From contig CP136490.1 of the NCBI GenBank assembly GCA_032768795.1, forward strand, positions 2,418,001-2,482,000: 64,000 nucleotides of DNA, given 5' to 3'. Within the stretch, counting starts at the first letter, position 1, and every line of letters begins with the position of its first letter. The position numbers and the translations under genes are program-made. Under the pieces are notes generated by a model, which was given only the letters and a program-made list of their open reading frames with translations, did not search any database and had not been told where the DNA came from. Shown in pieces: positions 8,642 to 17,794 of the stretch. Origin of the DNA: Tremella fuciformis. Lineage: Eukaryota; Basidiomycota; Tremellomycetes; Tremellales; Tremellaceae.

Positions 8642-10095
8642 ATGTCATACGTCGAGCAACCACTTTCTGGCTCTTCCTCATCGTCAACAAACAGAAGAGT
8701 CTCCTACGAGCCCAGCCAACACACCACGATACCCCCTTTTCATCATGGCGAGGACTACAGGTGGCGAAGGGCTTTTGGGGCCAGCCGTCAAGAAGCCATC
8801 AAGCGAGGATCACTAGCCACCGACATGTCAGTCTTCAGAAGGGTGCTGCCGCCTGAGGGTTTCAAGTACAACGATGTCCGAGCATACGAAGACTTTGACG
8901 ATTTCGTCAGAGATACTGGGCGGACCGTCATCTACATCACCCTGCCTCCGAAACTGAGAGGAAGCCAAATATGTCGCGACCGCGATCACATTAGCGGAGG
9001 CAAGATGTGTTCTGGGACTCTGCAAAGTTCGGGGCAAGCTCGGCTCATCAGGCTTGGGAAGTCTACGTTCATGACTGCTTGCGCATCGGATGAGGCTTAC
9101 GAAGTGGCCCGTGAGATGCAGAACATCGCTTTTGAGTTATTTCGGTTCAGGCGTAACCAACGAGCTGAACGAATAGAGCAATTCAACCTTTCCGCAGGTC
9201 AACAATCTGAAGACAGACTGCTGGCGATGGGGACCTCATTCACGACGGATCCATGTGTCGATGGCAAAGCGCCTCGGAAGCCAGTGTCATCTGAAGGGAC
9301 AGCAAAGACAACTCAAGCTTCTAACAGCAAACTGAGATCGGTGTACGGTCTTTGCGGCCGTCATACATATTTATGCCCGTTACGCTTCAGAAACTCACTC
9401 CGCTAAAGTCTTCTCCCCAGCCGAGCTACCAGGCTCTGTTTGGGTCCGTCCAGCTCCTTGGCCCAGAAAGCGCTTCCCGCTTCAGCGACACGTACCGCTG
9501 GCAAAGCATATATGAGCACATGGACAAAGCGGGCGTGGCTGACTTCATCATCGCCGGCGAAATGGTCATCGAGAAGCTGCTTCCCCCCGACGCGGAGGAG
9601 CTCTTGGATCCCCAGGCCTGCACGATGTTTGTCAGGTACATCAAAGTGACTGATCGGGATCGGATATATCTGACGGTCCCGCCACTGAGCAGTGACCTTA
9701 CCTGTCAGCATAGCAACCAGGAAGAAAGATGCTCAAGCGTGCTGAAACCCTGGTCTAGGGCCGTGCTTCATCGAGTCAGTCGTCGGACCTACATCATCAA
9801 ATGTCTCAGACACGACCCCATTGAGGAGCACGCAAATCAGCTGGAGCGCCAAGAAGACGATATCCGACTTGTTCACCAGCTGAACCAGGGCAGCACAGAA
9901 CTCCTCTTCCCGTCCGTGAACGGAGGCACACCGTCTTCACTGGGCAAACGCCCCTTAGAATGGGACGATTCGGGGCCCGATGCTTTGCCTGATGAGGAGC
10001 GCGGAAGACATCTGCGTTCAAGCCGGAGATGTCAAGGGGACAGATGTACAGCAGCGCATCGGCTGGTCCCTCAGGCCTCTATGTTGTCGAAGTGA
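8642..10095 (+). CDS. Family X member C, two-module protein with one intron
   Basis: Exon 1 8642-9340 and exon 2 9391-10095, joined by a 50-bp intron (GTGTAC...CTTCAG) in phase 0, give 467 residues. The intron is supported because exon 1 and exon 2 encode the two modules seen contiguously in B. Module 1: DYRWRR, VLPPEG, FDDFV, TLPP, then Cys. Module 2: YQALFG, TYRWQ, LLPPDA, FVRYI, TVPP, CQH, KCLRH. The acidic tail of A and B is missing; the protein ends soon after a Ser/Arg-rich stretch. It lies in inverted orientation to B with the same module order, so B and C form an inverted duplicate pair. Function unknown. Confidence 0.7.
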
Positions 10096-10680
10096 CAGTT
10101 GAAGGTGTGGCACATGGTGCTGACTCTGAGTGTCCAACACCCGTCAGTCGCTTTTGGGTGAACAGTAGCGTATATAAAGGGTAGAGCTGAAAATCAATCC
10201 AGCCGCTGCCCGCGGCCCTGTATGTACTGCTACGAAGCTGGCTTTAGTGCAAGTAAAGGGCTTTTATGGTTGATGCCGATGATTCGCTAAAGCTTGCAGG
10301 TGAAAATCAGGGGCTGTATTTTGCTTCTTTCTTCTCATGTTCGCCGACATTCCTCTTGCCTTGAGTGATGAGCGCAGTGTTGAGCACGGGGCCGCTTGAC
10401 GTCCGTGCAGCCTGCTCCTGCTCTGTTGGGCCCCGCCCACTCTTGCGTTGTCGACCAATGTGCGAAGTTGGCGGTGACAAGCCTGGCGCCAGGTCCAAAG
10501 ACCGTCGCCAAGAACCTATGGCAGATGTCCTGCGGGATACTGAAATATATGCATAGTTGAAGGCGGGATAGAGATGTCAATGACCCAAAGTGCGTACTGA
10601 CGAATATCTTGCGTGGGGTGGTCTGGTGGCTCTACTGAAGGTTACACATGAAGGCTACACCATCATCCGCAGAATCACTG
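10096..10680. other. Convergent intergenic region between C and D
   Basis: About 585 bp between the stop of C and the stop of D, which face each other. Only short shadow frames; it should contain both 3' untranslated regions. Nothing else recognised. Confidence 0.5.
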
Positions 10681-11775
10681 TCAGTGCTTACGCGGGCTCT
10701 CAGGTCTAATTGTTCGAGAAGTTGACGGCTCTGTCGTAGGAATCTCCTGTGGAGCCGTGCTTGGGGCGGGGGCGATGAGGCGGTAAAGCTTTCCGCTCCC
10801 GCTTGACGGCACATTGTGGCTATGGGCTTCATTTCTGTCCAGTGAAGTGGTGTTGACATTCAGCGTTGTCGTTGAAGGCAGTGCTGCCAGTGTGCCGGAT
10901 ATCATCAAATCCGCCGGATCAACGGTCTGCGGCAGACTGCCGCCACCTCGATTGAGGGATGAGCCCACGGCCTCTGGGGAGGTTAGGCCCTCTGAGACGG
11001 CCAGCGGTGTCTGCATAGCAGTTGAAAGGGCCAGGTCCGTCCTGGCCGGGGAATCTGAGCTGACTGCCACCGTATCATCGAACTTCTGGCCTGGATTGGG
11101 GTGAAGCGCGTAAATATGTCGTTTATAAGCTTCGAAAACTGTTCGAGGAGCTGTATTCCTGCTTCTGCGACTTACCGACCCCAACCTGTTGGTGCTGCTG
11201 GATTCAATCGCCGGCATACGTCTCCTCCTGGCGCGATAGAAGTTGTCAAATCCAACAAACTGTGCTACCGATGAATGGACATGTTTGTCATTCGACTCGT
11301 GGCTGAGACAAAAACATGAGTAGGCCGTTGCACCGGTACGCACGATAATACCCTTCCCACCAGGCATAAAGCTAGTGCCGCACCAGCGCATCACTGCTTT
11401 ACTCGCCTGGCTCTCGTCGTTGGGGCGCCCATCACTCGGCAAGGAGCCAGGGCACTGCAAGTCAGGGAAGGTGGGCGGCAACGAGATGTACAAATAAGCA
11501 GGCCGTTTGCTCTGGACGTACTCGTTGAAGGCGGCGCAGATGCTTGGGTCTGAAAGATGTTCCTGGTCAGGCGGAAGAAGCTTCTCGACACGCAAGCCAT
11601 TGATTGTGTACACATCGCCCGATTGAGCGCTACTCAGTCCGGCAGGCGGGGCCGTCCACTGGTATTCCGGGTCGAAATGAAAGGCGACTTGCGAGGGATA
11701 CCCCTCATTGCGATCGAACAGAACTCTACAGTTCCGCTCATGGCGGTTCTGCGAAAACCATCCGATTTGTGGCAT
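10681..11775 (-). CDS. Family X member D, single-module protein
   Basis: Intron-less, 364 residues from the ATG at 11775. The N-terminal part holds one module of the same type as A and B module 2: RHERNCRVLF near residue 11, EYQW near 36, KLLPP near 65, FNEYV near 85, SLPP near 100, then LQCPG and a CFCLSHE box near 160. The last 150 residues are Ser/Thr/Pro-rich, without acidic tail, and probably disordered. It has no signal peptide or membrane segment. Single-copy module and N-cap make it closest to A in organisation, though sequence similarity is only moderate. Function unknown. Confidence 0.65.
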   Translation of the reverse strand: MPQIGWFSQNRHERNCRVLFDRNEGYPSQVAFHFDPEYQWTAPPAGLSSAQSGDVYTINGLRVEKLLPPDQEHLSDPSICAAFNEYVQSKRPAYLYISLPPTFPDLQCPGSLPSDGRPNDESQASKAVMRWCGTSFMPGGKGIIVRTGATAYSCFCLSHESNDKHVHSSVAQFVGFDNFYRARRRRMPAIESSSTNRLGSVSRRSRNTAPRTVFEAYKRHIYALHPNPGQKFDDTVAVSSDSPARTDLALSTAMQTPLAVSEGLTSPEAVGSSLNRGGGSLPQTVDPADLMISGTLAALPSTTTLNVNTTSLDRNEAHSHNVPSSGSGKLYRLIAPAPSTAPQEIPTTEPSTSRTIRPESPRKH

Positions 11776-12541
11776 CAAGCTGAGCCGGTTGTACAGTTCG
11801 TAAAAATAAAATAGGAAGAGGAAGAGGAAGAGGAAGAAGTGGCCTGTGGAATTCCATGAACTACGGACTCTACTCCCTTACATCTTCCACCTCGTTCAAG
11901 TGGGGGGTTCTAGGCCTAGAGCGGAGGAGAGAGAAGGCCATTTCTCCTTTGACTCCGCAGTGGAACCACAGCTGGTCAGCTTGCAAAGATGAAACGTCAA
12001 GCAGGAGTCGTCTGATTTTTCTACTCTCAGCCCAGCTGACCGTGGTTGGCAAGTGATTTGCGTAATTGCAAATCCTGGATAAGACTACTTTGTGCAAACT
12101 TCAACAACCCGTCCGTCAACTCCTATCTTGTGCGACATGGAGGCAAAATTCGTCTCTGTCTGAGCGAGAGACTCAAACGCTCAAGTACAAAGTCAGGGAA
12201 ACGCTGAGTGCAATCTTGAGGGGCGGTGGCTACAAAGGCTGCCGCCTTCCTCGATTGCTTCATATGTAAACGGCTTTTCAAACTCTCGCGCGCGGAGCGA
12301 ATGTCATTCATGCCTGTTGCTCACAATCCCAGTAGCACGTCTAACCTGCCCCAAGGCTCTGTCAGCGATGCCTGTTGGACGACTAACATAGAGCCTATAT
12401 GCATCTGAAGAGGTGGGTCCGTACCTACAGGAGGGAGGAAGACTGCACAACCGAGGTGGACAAAAGGGGGAAAGCCAAAGGTCAGCTACCTGATCATATG
12501 CCTTCCCACCGCCGCCCTAGAGGATAGGTCATGGGAACTGG
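11776..12541. other. Intergenic, short purine microsatellite only
   Basis: About 765 bp between D and E. A purine microsatellite of GAAGAG units lies at 11814-11839 just upstream of D. No convincing open frame or recognisable remnant of a family X gene was seen. Confidence 0.5.
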
Positions 12542-13864
12542 CTAGCTGCTTGGAAAGATTGAGGTCCAGTCCGTGGGAGTTGAGCCCATCCAGGCCCTGT
12601 ACGGATGAGGCCTCTCTTGTCCGTGCGTCGTCATATTCCGTGCAGGTCGAGGGGAGCTCGAGAAAAATGACTCGAAGTCTTCCTTTTGCTCGATTTGCTC
12701 CCGTCGGGTGAGGGCATAGAGACTATGCATGAGGCACTGTACCGTGCCATTCGATGGAGATTGTTCCGCCTGAGGTGCTTCGATTGTGTCATCCTTGCGC
12801 TCCTCGACTGTCTCAGCCGCGGGGTCCACAAAAACCGCAGTCTGTCCGCTTTTAAGACGTCGAGCACAAGGCCTAACTTTCTTTCCCAGACTGGTCACAT
12901 ACTCACAGATACATCCCTCGGTACCCGGCGGGATACGAAGATATGTTCGGTAGCGAGGACGGGAGAGTCTCCAGCGATCAAAGCTTTCATTTGTTGTAGG
13001 ATCATCGCCGTAATCTTCAGGCGGCAATACATGTTCGAAAGCCCACCCGATGGTGGAGAATCGAGATTCCTCAGCGTCTGAGGTTCTCCTTGACCATTGA
13101 TAATAGTCAGATGTTGCAGGCAATTGATCGCATTCACCTGTCTGAGGGGGTTCCTCATCGGACGTTGATGGCGCATTAGTTTCAGTGTGAGCTTGTGGAG
13201 ATGTATCTCTATCCCGAGCGCCGACTGATTGGATTGCCGCGCGGATTTTGGGGAACAGATGCGCCCGCCTCCAAGCTGACGAGTTCAAATTGCTATGACC
13301 TGGTCGTATCCTACGGCGAAACGCCTCAAAGGCCTTGTTCTGTTGGGCGTATCCGTCAAATCCAACATGCGATGTATCAATGAGCAGCCACTCTTTCCTG
13401 CCTGTTGCCGGGTTGTCCGCCTTGCAGAGCACCGCAATGGAGCGGGGAGGTATGTTCAACGTGCTCTGTCCTTCCGCATAACACGGACTGTTCATCGACG
13501 GGTGCAGTGCAGCCTCGCACCAGCACGATTTCATGTCGCTGGGGACCGAGATGTAGATTTTATCATCGGCCTGTTGGGACACGAAAATGTTGAAGTCTTC
13601 GCACGCCTCGAGATCGCTGAAATCCACCCGCTGCGGGGGGAGGAGCTTGCGCAGGATCATCGTCTTTGTTACTGTGCCACCGTAGGGTACCGGAGTCGGT
13701 TCCGGACTTGGAACTGCATTGCGGGGGAGCCAGGAGTAACCCACATTCAGATTTGTTCGCTGGTTGTCTGGGAGATCCAGGACTGTCTGAAATGTTACCG
13801 CCGGCGCCTGACCGTGAGCTTGATTGAGATCCTTGTGATCGGTGTCATCGTCGTTGAAGCTCAT
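12542..13864 (-). CDS. Family X member E, divergent two-module protein
   Basis: Intron-less, 440 residues from the ATG at 13864. Module 1: VGYSW near residue 43, RKLLPP near 77, FNIFV near 95, SVPSD near 109, CWCE near 116, FEAFRRR near 188. Module 2: YYQWSRR near 255, EHVLPPE near 277, FDRW near 297, RIPPGTEGC near 315, CLMHS near 380, DFESFF near 400. The LPP and F-x-x-aromatic boxes are clear in both halves, but most other positions differ from A-D, so E is an older branch. There is no acidic tail. Function unknown. Confidence 0.65.
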   Translation of the reverse strand: MSFNDDDTDHKDLNQAHGQAPAVTFQTVLDLPDNQRTNLNVGYSWLPRNAVPSPEPTPVPYGGTVTKTMILRKLLPPQRVDFSDLEACEDFNIFVSQQADDKIYISVPSDMKSCWCEAALHPSMNSPCYAEGQSTLNIPPRSIAVLCKADNPATGRKEWLLIDTSHVGFDGYAQQNKAFEAFRRRIRPGHSNLNSSAWRRAHLFPKIRAAIQSVGARDRDTSPQAHTETNAPSTSDEEPPQTGECDQLPATSDYYQWSRRTSDAEESRFSTIGWAFEHVLPPEDYGDDPTTNESFDRWRLSRPRYRTYLRIPPGTEGCICEYVTSLGKKVRPCARRLKSGQTAVFVDPAAETVEERKDDTIEAPQAEQSPSNGTVQCLMHSLYALTRREQIEQKEDFESFFSSSPRPARNMTTHGQERPHPYRAWMGSTPTDWTSIFPSS

Positions 13865-14405
13865 CGTCTTTCGCAGTGCAGCCGCCTATAGAGGGTAAGC
13901 TGTGGTGCGCTACGTCGAGCCACGACAAACCTAAGGAAGGGCTAGAGAGTTCTGTTTGGGGGGGGGTTCTTGTAGTCGTTCAACGGCGAGCACAAGGGAG
14001 GGGTGCTTCGCATCCCGCCTTTGTCTCCTGAAGACAATGCATTATCCACACAGAGCTCTGGGATGTGATAACGAGTTGCCAATTGAATGTACAACATAAT
14101 GCGTGATCCTGGATGAGATAACGATGGTCGATCGATAATTTCAATGCGCACTCGTCCAGAAGAGCATGCTGCAGTAAAGGGTCAGCCAAAAGACTCATAA
14201 GTGGTTCAAGCAAGACTTAATTCTCTCGAACTCGGCACCAGTGACAACAGTCTACCTCGTTGCTGCGCATGATCAAATCGTGCATGCGATTCGCATCCCT
14301 GTGATAGCTATATGTGATCACAGACTGTATTCACACGGCTGGTCGCAGCTCCTCTTGGAGGTCGTCGCCGACGTGCATCCCAGCTTCAATCGTACATGTA
14401 CACAT
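13865..14405. other. Intergenic, nothing recognised
   Basis: About 540 bp between the start of E and the end of pseudogene F. Contains a run of nine to ten Gs near 13960. No gene, RNA or repeat could be supported. Confidence 0.5.
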
Positions 14406-15637
14406 CTATGACTGAGGATGAAGCCTCATCGCCTCTATGATCTCCGACCAGTATCGCTCCACAGCAAGAGCCTGGCTCCGGATGGCCTCGAGGTATGACG
14501 ATGCGGAATCCTCGGGACACGGGAAGAGTGTCATTCGAACGTCTATGACGCGTGCATCGGCCCAAGAGCGCCCATGTTGGAGCTGGAAACAGTCCCCTGG
14601 GCTTATGATATTTGACTTGCCATCCTCTGACGGGGAGATACTCTCGTTGTGAGAAGGTAAGCGGCAGTAAATTGTGGACCCTGTCGATGTCTTGACATCC
14701 GGCATGCGTTCCGCCGCCCAAATATTGAACCTGACAGCGTCATGGATCTTCAGCGCCATCTCAGGATTTGAGGCCGGTAGCAGACCCGACGCACAGAGCG
14801 TGTCTTTCCCCGAGATAGGCCACGTCGCAAATAAAAGTTTGCGCTGGATACGTCTTGGTGGAGGGCCGCGCTCGCCATTTGAAGAGGAGTGAGTGTATGT
14901 AGCTGCTGTCAGTGGCTCTAGACCAGTCCGGATTGACGAGATGGGCTTGTCTTCCAGAATCGGCAAGCGCTGGCTCGCTCATGATCGCCGCCCCGTGTAC
15001 ACGGGGAGCGGTGAGGGGTGACGTTAGGCTGAGTCCCGCTACTGTCTCCAGCATATAATATTGGAAGCGTCTCTTCTGATAGTGGTACAGTGCTCTTAAC
15101 CACTGGTATGTCAAGTGCCCAGTGCACTCAACAGCTGTGAGCGCCTCGTGTCCGTGACTCCACGCGATATGCCATGCAGAAATCGACCCAGGCGCCAAGT
15201 CAACCTCGCAGCGAACAGACGAGTGCGATTCTTGCTCCACGATGGAATGCTCGCGCTCGCATTGAGGAAAATCCTCCCCTGGCAGGTCCTTGCTGTACGG
15301 AATTGTCTTTCCTGTTGTCGCCAACACGCAGGAAGGCCTCGTATGTCCCAGAAATGGATGATTGACGCCGAGCTCATCTAGTCGTAGGCGCTTGGAGGCA
15401 GCAGATCTCTTGTGCACCAATCACGTGTGTGGGCACTGAATTTGACTAAGCTCTCTGTACTCAGCACTTTTCGCCTCACCCAAGAGGAAGAGAGCTGCCG
15501 ACGATGAGAAGTCTGCCGTCGATCGCCCTTGGTCCATCAAGGCGGCGAAGATCACGGCATCGCTCAGAATGTCGATCGCGGCAAAGTTGTTTCGGCCGAG
15601 CAGACTGCCTCAACTTGCTAGTTTGACCGTATTCCAT
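14406..15637 (-). pseudogene. Family X member F, frameshifted copy of the G type
   Basis: The start ATG at 15637 opens a frame that reaches RRLDGP, as in G and H. A 44-bp intron (GTGAGG...TTCAG) then keeps frame into RDLLPPSAYD. There, one missing base (about 15380) creates an immediate TAG. The following frame resumes G-like sequence (FLGHTRP, then AWHIAWSHGHEA, RRFQYYML). A second shift near 14870-14885 separates SLLFKW from LLFATWPI and the second module (GLLPA, VRFNIWAAE, YWSEI at the C-terminus). Two independent lesions in an otherwise well-kept copy indicate a young pseudogene. Sequencing error in homopolymer-free context is less likely but not excluded. Confidence 0.7.
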
Positions 15638-16084
15638 CAGGACACAGTCTCAATGATGTTGATAAGCCCAACCCTCCCTTCGTATATGCCTGACAGTAGC
15701 AACAAGCAGCATCCAAATCTTGGCCACAAAGGAGAGCGTCCGACGGACAAAAGCCGTCACAAGGAGGCATCAGGCATGGCTGCGCTGAACGCTGGCCCAA
15801 ACGAGCAAAGAACACCGCCTGCGGATGTAAGCGCTTTTGCTGAGCGAGAGAGTCGTACTTAAAGTATCACATTATTCGTTGCCAGAGAGAGAAATGATCA
15901 AAATATTTGTCTGGACTGCACACGCCGAATGCGGTAGATACTCCAGTGTAAAGCGGCTATGTATGCATAAACAGGCAAGCACCATATATGTGTATCATGC
16001 CTTGAAATACTTGAAATATATGCAGGACGAAGTTACGTACTTAGGTGAAGTGAGCCGGAAGTCTGAACGACCTACAACAGCCCC
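15638..16084. other. Intergenic, nothing recognised
   Basis: About 450 bp between the F remnant and the end of G. Slightly AT-richer from 15890 on. Short open frames only. Confidence 0.45.
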
Positions 16085-17275
16085 TCACGTTTGAGAAGGA
16101 GTGTGAGCTTTGAGTGTGCTCTGTATATCGCTCCAGTACTTCTTGAGGTCGTCATTCCCATAAGGCCAGCCTTCGAGAGCTTCAGCTGGGATCTCCCCAG
16201 GGTCGCACATGTTCACCTTAACGGTATTGACGCTCTTCACCCGTCCTGTGGCCTGCTTCACTAGGTAGAATTGCGATACTACCCCAAAATGTGTCGGTGG
16301 GGTTCCGTCTTGGAGGTCAGTGAACATGTGACGTGATGGGACTTGACACAGGATACCGCGAGGCGTCTCAAAGTCCTTCTCCTTATAATCTGTGATGAAG
16401 TCCGTGGCCCAGATGTTGAACATAACCGTTTCCTCCTTGCTTGGGGCCTTTCCCTGATGGAAGGGCGGCAGTAAACCTTTTGCCCAATGTTCCGAGGTCG
16501 CAAATACGGCGCTTTCGGGAGGGACACCCCCTTTTGAAACACCCGTCCACCTAAAAAGGGGTGAATCAAGAAACATGGGGTTTTGAGTGGAGCTTGAAGG
16601 AGTGGAGACGGGGGATATGGGCGGTTGCATAGATCTCCTGCTTTTTGGGGATATTGTGTTTTTGAGGCGCGCAGTGGGATCGGCGGTGGTAACACCGAGC
16701 AGACTGCGGGTCCCGATGCCACTGCCTAGTTGAAACATTTGGAAACCCCTCTTTTGATCGAGGTACATTGCTCTCAAGAATGCCTTGTCATAGTGACGAA
16801 GACTGTGAATTTGGGCTTGGCGGTCTTCCCAGTCGATGCTCCACACGCACAATGAGCCCTCACATAGACGCGTGTGACACTCACATTGTGGGGATACGGG
16901 GTTATTCACGTCCGAAGTCTCATTTGAAGGCCATTCGCACCAAGCAGGCCCAAAGGAGATCTCGGGTACGGTGGAAATGACATAGCGCGGACGAGTCTCG
17001 TGCACGAATTGGGAGAATTGACGGGTGTCTGCTATCGAGTCCAAATCATAGGCGCTTGGCGGGAGCAAGTGAGTGCAACGCCACTTCGCCGAGCTCAGCG
17101 AGTCGTGAGGACCCTCTGCATCTTTGCCCAGCTGCGGGCGCACAGTCCACTCGTGTTCGGGCCAGCTGTTGTGGAAGCCCTTGAGCTTCCTCGGGCCATC
17201 CAAGCGCCGAAGACTCCGGGAGATGCGTCTATTCTCATTTGTGGGCTCACGAGAAGTGTCTTCTAAATCGCTCAT
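16085..17275 (-). CDS. Family X member G, two-module protein (RRLDG subgroup)
   Basis: Intron-less, 396 residues from the ATG at 17275 (MSDLEDTS). The N-terminal signature RRLDG at 23-27 is shared with F and H but absent from A-E. Module 1: HEW at 41-43, HLLPPSAYD at 69-77, QFSQFV near 88, STVPE near 102, WCEW near 112, then CVWSIDWED and RRGFQMFQ-like end. Module 2: LFRW near 227, GLLPP near 253, MFNIWATDF near 270, QVPSRH near 295, and a C-terminal KKYWSDIQ helix. It is the only intact member of its subgroup here. The Trp, Leu-Pro-Pro and F-x-x-aromatic spacing links it to A-E. Function unknown. Confidence 0.65.
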   Translation of the reverse strand: MSDLEDTSREPTNENRRISRSLRRLDGPRKLKGFHNSWPEHEWTVRPQLGKDAEGPHDSLSSAKWRCTHLLPPSAYDLDSIADTRQFSQFVHETRPRYVISTVPEISFGPAWCEWPSNETSDVNNPVSPQCECHTRLCEGSLCVWSIDWEDRQAQIHSLRHYDKAFLRAMYLDQKRGFQMFQLGSGIGTRSLLGVTTADPTARLKNTISPKSRRSMQPPISPVSTPSSSTQNPMFLDSPLFRWTGVSKGGVPPESAVFATSEHWAKGLLPPFHQGKAPSKEETVMFNIWATDFITDYKEKDFETPRGILCQVPSRHMFTDLQDGTPPTHFGVVSQFYLVKQATGRVKSVNTVKVNMCDPGEIPAEALEGWPYGNDDLKKYWSDIQSTLKAHTPSQT

Positions 17276-17794
17276 GCCTGGATACGGCTGTGTCAAGCGA
17301 ACGATACTACAGGAGCAAGGGAAAAGGAGGCCTTCAACTATCCATATATCATGCAGTGCGTATGGACAGTATCTGATGCTCGGCTACCAAAGAAAGGTGT
17401 GTAAGGGAGGGCGGATGCAAGGAGGATAGTTGCCATCACTGTTTCACTTGTCTGGGAAGTCCAGGAGTCTTCGGCAGAAGGCAGGTTTCAAGACGAGGAG
17501 TCACACGGACCGTAGAGTAGAAGTACAGAAACCGGTCGCAACCCCAAAGGTGTCGTCAGTCCAGCTGGGCGGTTCCCATGTGGCCAGGCGCAAAAACTAA
17601 CTCCCGGGCAACTTGCTGAGCAGCGGCGTAAGAAGCAGAACTGTGGTGATAGGTTCGATGGACGTGCATGCACATGCTAGACCCTCTTGTGTACATTATC
17701 GAGAGCTTGTCGATGACACGTTCGGAACTGACAAGGTGTACAAGCGATGTATACAATGGAAAGGTGAGAGGGCAATGAAAAATGGAGCTTTGCC
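17276..17794. other. Intergenic, nothing recognised
   Basis: About 520 bp between the start of G and the end of the H remnant, holding the G promoter and the 3' side of H. No convincing feature. Confidence 0.45.

Noticed and set aside
12123..12311. Possible family X remnant with an Ile-Leu-Pro-Pro word between D and E
   Set aside because: Only the four-residue word matches; no Trp start, F-x-x-aromatic box or Cys box is present nearby.
14406..15420. F as two separate small genes
   Set aside because: Both frames align consecutively with one gene (G), so a frameshifted single copy is the simpler explanation.
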